Positions 50,801 to 57,217 of a stretch of 64,000 bases of DNA are shown in pieces. Source of the DNA: Antedon bifida. Taxonomy: Eukaryota > Echinodermata > Crinoidea > Comatulida > Antedonidae. Numbering within the stretch: the first letter of the stretch is position 1; every line of letters begins with the position of its first letter. Position numbers and translations under genes: made by a program. The notes under the pieces are model-generated. The model made no database searches and was not told the DNA's origin. It saw only the letters and a list, made by a program, of their open reading frames with translations. The stretch lies in assembly GCA_963402885.1 (NCBI GenBank), contig OY727095.1, positions 12,901,001 through 12,965,000 on the forward strand, given 5' to 3'.

Positions 50801-52124
50801 TGATTTCAATCCACTCTGGTGATTTTCATACCATAAAATCAATACATTCTGAATACCTACCTCCAAAAAGCAAAGCTTTGATGACAGTGATTTCAAACAC
50901 ATGTTATGTGAATTTTAAATGATTCTTTTTGAACAGCAATGTTATGTTAAAAGCTACGTTTTTATGAAACATACCATATTTTTTAGCCTTTAGACAAAAA
51001 CTAAAACTTAATGGTGGGCATACAAAATGATACCATACTCTCCCAATGGTTAATTATTTTTATGCTTTTAAAAAAGAGGACTTGGGCAAGCAACCTATAT
51101 TTTAAGTTGTTATATTTGTTTTTAAGAGGGTCTTTATAGCCTCTACTCTAGAATTTGTAAGTAAATCTAGAATTTTTAAAAGGCTCTAAATGTACTATCA
51201 AAAAGACTTTTCTCAAGGTTCAAATTGTCCCAAATTCATTTTTGAATTTTTTTTTCTGGTGGAACTAGCCTTAAAGCCCTGGGCTTAAGTTTCTCCAGCA
51301 TAAGTGCATTCTATTTTTAAAAAAAAACTCTCATATGTTATTACATAATGATGTATCTTATGTTTACCATTAAAAACACATTTCGAATACCAGACTTTGT
51401 TGGTCAGCCCAAAAGTTTCTGGTATTGGGAGAGTTGACTATATTGTTAATTTTTAGGAAAATCAAACTAAATGATAACAAGATGATGTACATACCAATCT
51501 TCTAATGTCTGTCTTGGCTTCTTTTCTGATCTGATCAAGTTCTCGCAAATGTTCTTCATAAGAGCGTCTAATATCTGTTGCTTTCTGTCTGTCTGAAATT
51601 ACCAACAGATTCAACTCTTCATCCAAATGCTTTTTACTTTTCTTCAGATCATCAATCTCTTGAAGCAGCTTTGCTTTCTCAGCTTCAAATGATCTTGTTA
51701 TATTCAACTTGAAGTCTGCTAAAAATTCATGTTTCTTCCTAGAAAACTCCTCCTCTTTGTCCTTTTGGGCTTTTAATTGATATTTTTTTAATGCTTCATT
51801 GTTTACGCGAGACATCCGATTAATTTCCGTGTTGTGCTGCCTGTTTAACTGTTCCCTTTGGTTTGCTAACTCTTTCTCCTTGTCATTGAGCAGTTTGGCT
51901 TTTAAATCATTAATAGTTACTTTGTATGCTTGTTCCTCATGTTCTTTTACTTGTTTAATTTCTAAAGCCTTTTCTCGTCGTAACTGCTTAACTGCATTCT
52001 GTTCATGTTCAAGCTGTTGATTTAGTTGTCCAATATGAGTTCGCATTTCTTCTAAATTTCTTTTTAATGATGAATTTTGGGCCTCAATCGAAGACACCTT
52101 TTCATTTATTTTCCCAGCCATCAT
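17357..52124 (-). CDS. giant JAKMIP-like / RIM-BP-like coiled-coil, FN3 and SH3 protein, 35 coding exons
   Basis: Exons 1-35 on the minus strand (high-low): 52128-51495, 47707-47504, 45833-45594, 45502-45335, 45239-45132, 44856-44731, 44343-44197, 42293-42156, 41754-41689, 41559-41506, 41284-41213, 41071-40925, 40398-40189, 38906-38799, 38568-38443, 36786-32293, 32059-31907, 31668-31588, 26977-26881, 26626-25578, 25361-25266, 25158-25054, 24896-24825, 24690-24574, 23609-23472, 23347-23192, 22672-22550, 21604-21548, 20890-20264, 20172-19554, 19346-19162, 18685-18470, 18202-18068, 17909-17835, 17506-17357. All junctions are AG/GT and in frame, giving about 3,762 residues. The start is ATGATG at 52124, 4 bp inside an acceptor with a strong pyrimidine tract, so a 5' UTR exon lies upstream. 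Head: JAKMIP homology (residues 1-587). Middle: coiled coil. Tail: one FN3 (about 3510-3600) and one SH3 (3644-3713). A split into two genes is possible because nearly all introns are phase 0, but no internal start region or stop was seen. Confidence 0.7.
18928..18944. repeat. TA microsatellite
   Basis: Uninterrupted alternating TA in the intron between exons 31 and 32. A second TA run lies near 18783-18796. Confidence 0.8.
21014..21562. repeat. ~42-bp minisatellite derived from an exon 28 / intron junction
   Basis: Thirteen copies including the functional one. On the minus strand each unit reads ATTTGTCCCCTTAAG then GTATGTCATTTACC then CTTTGTTGTTAT, with variants. The first copy (21542-21562) is the real 3' end of exon 28 plus its donor. 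The array fills most of the 657-bp intron (21547-20891). At least five further units keep a perfect AAG|GTATG donor (near 21460, 21338, 21215, 21089 and 21048). Units are mostly 42-43 bp. Confidence 0.9.
21548..25361 (-). CDS. exons 21-28: second coiled-coil block
   Basis: Residues 2807-3094, eight phase-0 exons of 32, 35, 24, 39, 46, 52, 41 and 19 codons. Heptad-rich with few breaks (exon 25 EEELKKKTEELQNLKDKLD; exon 26 EVAKLPEMVETIEALKEEQ). RIM-binding proteins also carry coiled coil before their FN3/SH3 part, so this block may be the ancestral RIM-BP-type coil, which is inference. Exon 28 ends at the donor from which the 21.0-21.56 kb minisatellite derives. Confidence 0.65.
21907..22228. 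mobile_element. MITE family B copy (intron 27)
   Basis: Ends TTAAATATGTATTGTCCCCC and GGGACAATACATCTTTAA are inverted repeats. Internal blocks (CAGACTTTGAAT, GGTTAAATTCAACCAAAAA, CTCGATCCAATTTTTG) match the copies at 57799-58135 and 61469-61739. Confidence 0.75.
25578..32059 (-). CDS. exons 17-20: unassigned globular segment, CxxC and proline-rich region
   Basis: Residues 2347-2806. Exons 17-18 are short coil. Exon 19 and the start of exon 20 (about 2425-2500) read like a small helical domain (LPDLLHQLSHRYSCKFIND, then IQLNDASIGHFYVLYRLQ). At 2532-2535 is a single CALC pair within EIHCALCARKKMEQKKRA; one pair alone does not make a zinc finger. About 2638-2690 are proline-rich (PMPSEPPPLPGSAPPSHKR; PPPLPQSPPPLSR), a second candidate SH3 ligand in the same chain. 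I do not recognise this region in JAKMIP or RIM-BP. The intron between exons 18 and 19 carries the Helitron-like pair. Confidence 0.6.
28288..28380. repeat. two hairpins with GTTATCCGC...GCGGATAAC arms
   Basis: 28288-28317 is a perfect 30-bp palindrome (GTTATCCGCTTGGTA and complement). 28349-28380 is a near-perfect 32-bp palindrome (GGTTATCCGCAACTT, loop, complement). Each is followed by CTTGTRATTGTA. The same GCGGATAAC word precedes both Helitron-like 3' hairpins downstream (29888 and 31418), so the pair may mark 5' ends of the same element type. Confidence 0.7.
28406..29930 (+). mobile_element. Helitron-like element, copy 1
   Basis: Starts TCTTTATTCTTCTTTC after an A and ends with a stem-loop AACTCGTCA-AAG-TGACGAGTT (29901-29921) followed, after five bases, by CTAG and a T. 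A 3' stem-loop a few bases before CTRR is the Helitron signature. GCGGATAAC just before it and GTTATCCGC hairpins upstream resemble the subterminal repeats of Helentron-type elements. No Rep/helicase frame, so non-autonomous. Roughly 1,525 bp. Confidence 0.65.
29934..31457 (+). mobile_element. Helitron-like element, copy 2, directly behind copy 1
   Basis: Homologous to copy 1 along its whole length, beginning TCTGTATTATTCTTCTTTCC about 4 bp after the CTAG of copy 1 and ending with the same stem-loop (about 31428-31447) and CTAG (31454-31457) before T. Roughly 1,524 bp; many substitutions and small indels separate the copies, so the array is not recent. It lies in the 4.6-kb intron between exons 18 and 19 of the giant gene, antisense to it. 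Confidence 0.65.
32293..36786 (-). CDS. exon 16: single 1,498-codon coiled-coil exon
   Basis: Residues 849-2346 without a stop or intron, between a TTTCAG acceptor and a GTATGT donor. Composition is dominated by Glu, Lys, Leu, Ser and Asn with continuous heptads. A short phrase of the type E-x-E-x-x-L-(K/R)-x-(K/L)-(I/L) recurs every few heptads (LHESEQSLLEKI, LEDSEKKLKDLL, VESVESQLRTQV). It is broken once by a proline-rich island at about residues 1400-1420 (PPPPPLPKTPPPLP), a class of sequence bound by SH3 domains. Length is 214 heptads exactly. Function is probably as a long rod or tether; no motor or enzyme signature was seen. Opposite-strand frames here are shadows. Confidence 0.8.
36787..38442. 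other. intron 15, no feature recognised
   Basis: AT-rich intronic sequence between exons 15 and 16. No repeat family or extra exon was identified. Confidence 0.5.
38443..41754 (-). CDS. exons 9-15: short coiled-coil linker exons
   Basis: Residues 588-848, in seven exons of 22, 18, 24, 49, 70, 36 and 42 codons, all phase 0. Exon 9 (TEEAGLHYACTLDQFN) is not coiled coil and is the first sequence with no JAKMIP counterpart. The rest is heptad-rich (for example exon 12 MEEEMASLRNNITELENE, exon 13 KKLKKQLSDANEG). Donors and acceptors are good throughout. Confidence 0.65.
39868..40131. mobile_element. MITE family B copy, inverted (intron 13)
   Basis: Ends TTAAAGATGTAATTGTCCCCC and GTTACATCTTTAA are inverted repeats. 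Inner blocks (GCCAGCCAATTGA, GGTTGAATTTAACCA, CAAAGTCTGATTTAATTAA) are in reverse order relative to the 57799 copy. Confidence 0.75.
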
Positions 52125-52128
52125 TAAA
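42156..52128 (-). CDS. exons 1-8: JAKMIP (Marlin)-like head
   Basis: Residues 1-587. Blocks line up in order with what I recall of vertebrate JAKMIP1-3. Exon 1 has SYEEHLRELDQIRKEA before DIRRL; exon 2 KSKDRVIGDLEKELG; exon 3 LTELNNTVRRLEDRNKQL; exon 6 QLQTVVGGTLDTQREAK; exon 7 ESLQKLLIDSGKSVDWLKEK; exon 8 EVKDEKELLEFQLLE followed by DCSIC, where JAKMIPs have a D-S-I-C-C block near their C-terminus. JAKMIPs bind microtubules through the N-terminal coil and, in mammals, GABA-B receptors or JAK kinases. Here there is no stop after the D-C-S-I-C block, and exon 8 runs on through an R-A-S-T-P-R linker. In vertebrate JAKMIPs the protein ends about there. Confidence 0.75.
42741..43000. repeat. 120-bp direct tandem duplication
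   Basis: TGTCATTGGGTGTCTCCTGG at 42741 and TGTCATTGCTCGTTGTCTGG at 42861 begin two copies that share GGACCTAGAATC, GCCAAAACTGTGTC and CCAATGTCCCAGCATGCATA at a constant 120-bp offset. A third start (ATGTCTTTGGTTGTCGC, about 42984) is truncated. Intronic (between exons 7 and 8). Confidence 0.8.
43421..43504 (+). repeat. G-rich minisatellite with quadruplex potential
   Basis: AGAGGGTGGGGTGGG and AGAGGGTGGGGTGGGGG are repeated with degenerate copies (AGAGGGTGGAGAGGGGG, AGAGGGCGGGG). There are many runs of at least three G separated by short loops on the plus strand, which is the template strand of the giant gene. Confidence 0.75.
46715..47019. mobile_element. MITE family A, copy 3
   Basis: Begins CCCCGGGGGGATCACTTGTA and shares GCTTAGCATCCAGTATAG, CTAAAATCCCTGC, CGCTTGTGCTACC and CCCGTAAATGCCGCACCTCC with copies at 6061 and 9158. 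Intron between exons 2 and 3. Confidence 0.65.
48055..48540. mobile_element. tRNA-derived SINE(s), two tRNA-like heads in opposite directions
   Basis: 48066-48140 on the minus strand has an A-box-like GCTCGGTGGTCTGGAGG and a B-box-like GTGGGTTCAAGCC. On the plus strand GCATGGGTTCGAGCCTATCC (about 48264) is a second B box. It is followed by a body with GTCCTTCGGATGGGACGTAA and GTTAAAGAACTTGGTACAC, phrases that I associate with a widespread SINE core in marine invertebrates. No intact tRNA gene. Intron between exons 1 and 2. Confidence 0.65.
50252..50652. mobile_element. TIR-bounded MITE (intron 1 of giant gene)
   Basis: CCTGTTTCTGTGCTGCA near the left end and TGCAGCAGAAACAG (50630-50645) at the right end are inverted repeats, with several AACCGGTTA/TAACCGTG-like inverted words inside. 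The open frame at 50324-50515 has no protein character. Confidence 0.55.
51037..51434. mobile_element. MITE family C, long copy (intron 1 of giant gene)
   Basis: Ends ACTCTCCCAAT and ATTGGGAGAGT are perfect inverted repeats. The right part (TCAGCCCAAAAG, CTGGTATTGGGAGAGTTGA) is shared with copies at 16772 and 58958. It ends 60 bp before the exon 1 donor. Confidence 0.65.
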
Positions 52129-52354
52129 CTGAAAAAAAAAAAGTTTATTCTGAATACACAGAAAGGGTCATATGATGTTATGACGTATGTTTTACTGGCT
52201 AGCCAAATACTTTATCTAAATTTCTAGTATCATCATAGGCAAATTTCATGGTACAGCATATTATGTGTTTCCCATGTGACACCTGCATGATGTATCATAC
52301 ATAGACCTTAACCTAACCTTTCATGATACAGACAACACATGTGATACAATAAGA

Positions 52355-53237
52355 CATGGAGGTATAAAATAGAAGGAGAGAGCTCGAATGTATTGTAGCG
52401 CGTTAACAGGATGTCGCCATGGTATTTTCAAAGCCAAAGCCTTGTGCATACAGCGCGCTGCGCGGACTTTGTTACCAACGTCAGCCGCCGCGTCTAGTCA
52501 GCCCTCTATCGTAGAGGAGGGGAGACCCTCAAATATACACAAACAAACATATATACTTTTGGCATGCGCAGTGCTATTGTTTGTGTTATAATTGTTGCGC
52601 AATCAAATGTTTGCTTCCCGTCTCTATCTCTAAATATTGATACCAAACACGTTTACATATGACATTTTAAGCGAATTTTATCAGGCTCCCATTATAGTTG
52701 TTATTGTAATTTACTTGCTGTTTATGCAATTATATGTATTTCGATAAAATATTAATAAACGTCGTCATACAGCTGTAGTTTTGTGTGAAGAACACATGGT
52801 TATTACTTTGCATTCTTACGTTAGTCGTTGGGCTGCCGATGATTGCCGGCCAAAGATATTGACGAAATACATTAGGCATATTTCACAGGTTTGTTGACAA
52901 TGGATGGGGGAGGTATTCGATTACGAAACCGTGACTAGGTCTATAGTTTTAGGCTAGGGCCGGAGTAGTCCTTGCACAATTATTATAATCTAGGCTAAAA
53001 AATAATCATTTTTTTTTTATTTATCTCCTCTGCATGCAGAGTAAACAAGCATGTGACATCACATCGCCGATATCATATACTCGGAATGCGACTAGGAAGC
53101 GACCACGCGGATGCACACTGCGCGTAAGTCGCGGTTAACATTTGTGTAACATGCTGCGCTATATGGGGAGGCGGCGGACTACGTAATTACAAAGGCTTGT
53201 CTTCCGAGCTCTCTCCTTCTATTTTTATACCTCCATG
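52355..53237. mobile_element. TIR transposon with perfect 8-bp target duplication
   Basis: CAATAAGA occurs immediately before (52347-52354) and after (53238-53245). Terminal inverted repeats of about 32 bp begin CATGGAGGTATAAAATAGAA and end ATTTTTATACCTCCATG. The 883-bp interior is CpG-rich (CAGCGCGCTGCGCGGAC near 52450) and lacks a transposase. An 8-bp duplication fits hAT or P superfamilies. The CATG start and ~31-bp TIR length lean to P-like, which is inference. It lies just upstream of the first coding exon of the giant gene. Confidence 0.85.
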
Positions 53238-54234
53238 CAATAAGATGCCGTATTACAGAATTTGCCTATGATACAGGATAAATATTCATATGGATATACA
53301 GCACTGAGAATCGGGTGCAATTTAGTTAACTGTGTACGTTCTCATATCCCTCAACAGCAGACACATTACACATCGGTCGTTCTAATTATGTAAACTTCAA
53401 TTTTCTAAAGTAATGCTACTAAAATATTATGTATACATAATAAAAAAACTAATACATCACAATCTGTTGTCATTGATTAGGTCCACTGACTAACCTCACA
53501 AACGAACACAGGACTTGTTTCAGATTCTCAGCACACCAATCAGCAATGAAAACAAACATGTAGTAGGCCTAATGGCATCTGGACTAAAGCCTATCACACT
53601 TAAAAAAAACAATTTTACAATAGAGGGCAGAATAACAAAAAGTGTTTAGGTTAAGTAGTCGCTTGCTACCCAAACCCGATGCATGCACAATCAGAACATT
53701 AGTTAATGCTTGTTTTTAGAATAAACTTTTACTTTTACTACCATAGCCAATAGATAGATACTCTCGCAGTAGTTTGTTGTCATTTGCCTTATCAAATAAG
53801 AATAATCACAACCAATAAACTCTGACTCATATAGATCCTGAAGTGGTTGATACAAACATTTTCATCCATGTAACATATTACCCTTCCGATTGCAATCAGC
53901 ACCGAAAAAAATCAAAATCAGTTTTATTTCTGTAAGAAAAGAAGAATAAAATTTAGTTTACAATTAAGCTGATGTTGAAAAGGTAACAGGTTTCAAATAG
54001 CGTTAGAAAATAAATATGAAAAAAAAACCCCATTTTCACCTTTTAGATTTACCAGCATATGTATATTCTATATCTATATTCTTTCAATCATTATCCATGT
54101 ACCAAAGAATACTGAATTTAAGGTCCATGACTCCAAAACAACACTGAACCAAAAGAAAAAAGAATTGATTATTATTTGAATAAAGTATAATATAAAATAA
54201 TGGTCAGATGTTACAAACAAATATGTATGGGTAT

Positions 54235-54617
54235 AACCTTTGACTTGCAGCCTACTGGGCTGAATTGCACACAGGTGTGGATGACATACCACAACTTTCT
54301 ACTCCCCTAAGGGTCAATTTGTGTCGAGTGCTGGCACCAAACGGCGCCTGTTTGTCTGTCCACAATGACAGGGGCTGAATGGACCAGTACACCGGGGTTA
54401 CATGCCCCTACTCTTCCGAAAGATGTACAGGGTTCTTTAAAGTGCACATGAGCCAGATTTGTACATTGGACCTCTAGTAACTCCTTATCCGAAGGCTTTT
54501 TCTACCACCAGAACAATGGTCGAGGAGTGACATGAACCTGTCAGTGTAGATTGTATAAGCTACGGTTTGCGGCGCATTCCCTGCCATAACCGCTCGGCCA
54601 CTTGACTCAACTGTCGA
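54235..54617 (-). mobile_element. SINE family S, copy 1
   Basis: Shares GTACACCGGGGTTACATGCC, AAAGATGTACAGGGTTCTTT, GTGCACATGAGCCAGAT and CATAACCGCTCGGCCACTTG with the copies at 60464 and 62318. The tRNA-like head is at the 54570-54615 end, so it reads on the minus strand. It lies between the giant gene and CCDC125. Confidence 0.7.
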
Positions 54618-54889
54618 GTTTGCTATATATAGCAAATAAAGACTCACCAACTTTGGACTCATTGTCATTCACTTTCAGTTAGTAGACAGATCCATGGTAA
54701 CCTCCATCTCCGAAACAACTTTGAACAAAAAAAGAAAAAAAAAGTAAAGTAAGTTATTAATTTATTGAATAAAGCATTGGTCAGTCATGTTACAAACAAA
54801 TATATACTGTATATCGAAAATAAAAACTCACCAACTTTGTCATTCTTTGTTGGGGGGACGAAAGCGAAGATGGTAGAAGTATCTATCTA

Positions 54890-55345
54890 TTTTCTGTTTT
54901 ATTATTTATTTATTTATTCTTTATTGACAACTGGGGATAACTGTGTCCAATATGGCACACAAGTAGGCAATACAAGCATGAAAATAGCAATAACAAACTT
55001 AGATAATATTTTCACTAACTTCGAAAACAAATTTTGACAGTCAAAAAGGTCAATAGAAAATAAAAACACAATGTATATTTTAAGTTTGGCGTATGTGTGC
55101 AGTAAATGGGCATTCACATAGTGCATGAAGCTCGGTCTGCACTTCGCCGCATTTACAAAGATGTTCAGCGGGTGGCGTGCGAGACCACCACCCATTTTCT
55201 ATTCTAAGGTTATGCGATATAAGTCGTAAACGTGAGAAGGCTAACCTTTCATGCTCAGGTACATTAAGATCAAAATACAGATTAGTAAGCGAAGCAAACA
55301 ATGTTATCACTACTGAAGTTTACAGCGGGGGACGACTACGGACAA
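54890..55345 (-). mobile_element. 3' fragment of a LINE (RT C-terminal Cys motif)
   Basis: The minus-strand translation contains LRLISHNLRIENGWWSRTPP and HLCKCGEVQTELHALCECPF (about 55240-55105). This is the R-L-x-S-H-x-L-x-I-E-x-G-x-W-x-R-x-P ... L-C-x-C-G-x-V-Q-x-E-x-H-x-L-x-x-C-P motif found at the C-terminus of several animal LINE reverse transcriptases. The catalytic RT and endonuclease parts are absent, so this is a 5'-truncated insertion. Confidence 0.75.
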
Positions 55346-55916
55346 CACAGGTAAAGACTGTACTGTAACACCACGTCAAGTCTACCTTATAATATTCACA
55401 TGCTTAAAAGCCTAGGCCTGGCCTAGTAGTAGTACCGGTACAAAAGTATATTTCATAACATCTTACCATTACCAAGGTAATATTGTGCCTCATACGCATA
55501 AAAATCTTCCTTATTTCACTACTCAGCATAGCCTAAACACACAAAAAAAGGCCAACACTGTTAGCACACCTGGCTGAACATATGCAAATGAACCCAATAA
55601 ATTAAAAAGTATAACAATTGGTGGCAGCAGACTAATTAATTACAATAACACCACCTACGAGTAGACAAAACATGATCGACAAAAAATGACAAAAATCGAT
55701 ACATAGGCTAGGTAGGCCAACTTCAAAACAGCGTAGGCTAAGCCTAGAGTGTCTCATACCACCACTCATTATTTCGTAGTAAGTATGTAGGCCTACAGCC
55801 TTTTCTATTTACGCATAGCTAAGCCTAATTACACTAGGCCTACTACTAGCCTACTAGGTTAGGCCCGCTCCCCTACTAGCCTAGGCCCTAGACTCTCTGT
55901 GGGACGGCTGCTAGTC

Positions 55917-56243
55917 AAGTCGCACCATCGCAAAGTCGACCCTTCACCAAGTCGCCCCTTCACCAAGTCGCCCCATCGCAAAGTCAAGTGTTATGCGTAT
56001 GCGGGATTTAATTACTTAATTACTCCGTTGTCGCAACATGGGGCAACATTGCGATTGGTCAACTGTTCCGGCGTGACTTTGTTTGTATGGGGAGACTTTG
56101 TTGTATGACTCTGAGACGACATTGAATGGGGCGACATTGTATGGGGCAACTTTACAATGGAGAAACTATTCCGGGACGACTTTGCGATGAGGAGACTTTG
56201 TAAAGAGCAACTTTGTATGGGCGACTTTGCGATGAGGCGACTT
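55917..56243. mobile_element. foldback element with tandem AAGTCGCCCC terminal repeats
   Basis: The left end has AAGTCGCACCATCGCAAAG, then several copies of CACCAAGTCGCCCCTT. The right end has TGCGATGAGGCGACTT and more copies of GGGGCGACTTTG-like words inverted. Arms of repeated short units around a unique middle are typical of foldback elements. The 9-mer CTGTGGGAC lies on both sides (55897-55905, 56254-56262), but 11 to 12 bp away from the arms. Confidence 0.65.
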
Positions 56244-56512
56244 AACTGGATCCCTGTGGGACATCCCCCTAGACTAACCTAACTTGGGCAGCCTACTCGG
56301 CCTATAGGAGGTTAGGCGAGGGATGGATGAAAATCAATATGGCTTGGCTAGTTTTAAAGACACCTTCCCTACGTTTTTTAGATCTAATTTAAGATCACAA
56401 ACTATATTTAATGTAAAAATAATACTATATTGGTCCTATTGCGATAACTTTTTTCGTCTTTAAATGGTTAAAAATGTGAAAAATAAGTCGATTCTAATAA
56501 TTATAGCGGCCC

Positions 56513-56537
56513 ACTATAAATCCCAAAATGCATTGCG
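56513..56537. promoter_or_regulatory. ZNF143-like promoter motif
   Basis: ACTATAAATCCCAAAATGCA followed by TTGCG closely resembles the long ZNF143/THAP11 consensus (ACTACAATTCCCAG-ATGC-TTGCG) found at CpG promoters. It lies about 0.7 kb before the CCDC125 start codon in a small CpG patch (GCGCGCGG). It may serve CCDC125, the divergent giant gene, or both. Motif match only. Confidence 0.5.
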
Positions 56538-57217
56538 CGCGGATTGATATTTCTGTTATTCTTCTGTAAATTCACCCACTTTTCGATAAATCGTGAGGCC
56601 AAAACAAATGGAAGACTCCTAACTTTTCAGCGAAAATACCGGGTTTTCCCCAATTTGTATCAACGAAGTGGCAAAAATAGAAAGACAATTAATGCAGCAA
56701 CTATACAATGTCAGGCTAAGTATATAGCTAGCGTACGAATGTTCGTACGTTACCGATGTTTACCAGCTAGGCCTACAAAACTAAGCCTAGCTAGGCTCAG
56801 AGCCATATATATAAAGAGTTATGACTTTGAATGGATTAGAAGCCATGTTTGTGTCCAACTATGCCTATGTAGAGTATGGAGTCGAGTCCTTTGCTTTTAA
56901 AATGTATAACTTTCATAAGGTTTTAAATATCGAATTTAATATCAAACAATCAATTTGTTTAAAGGTTTTTTCGAACATGATTTTAAACAACAAAAATAGC
57001 TTTAATCCATTCAATTTCCGACTCTTTCCAATAAATGGCTCTGTGTGTGTGTCTTTAACTCTAGGAGTATTCGTTCATTTTACCATTTTCAAAAAAACTT
57101 TTAAGTTTTTATAAACAGGGTTTCAATTTAATATTAAAAATGTACAATTATCAAATAAGATTGTTTATTTTTTACAACTCAATAAACCAAATGCTATTTT
57201 TCAGCAGAAAATTTGAA

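Noticed and set aside
56544-57114. Two overlapping plus-strand frames before CCDC125
   Set aside because: No recognisable domain, AT-driven composition; more likely 5' UTR/intron of CCDC125.
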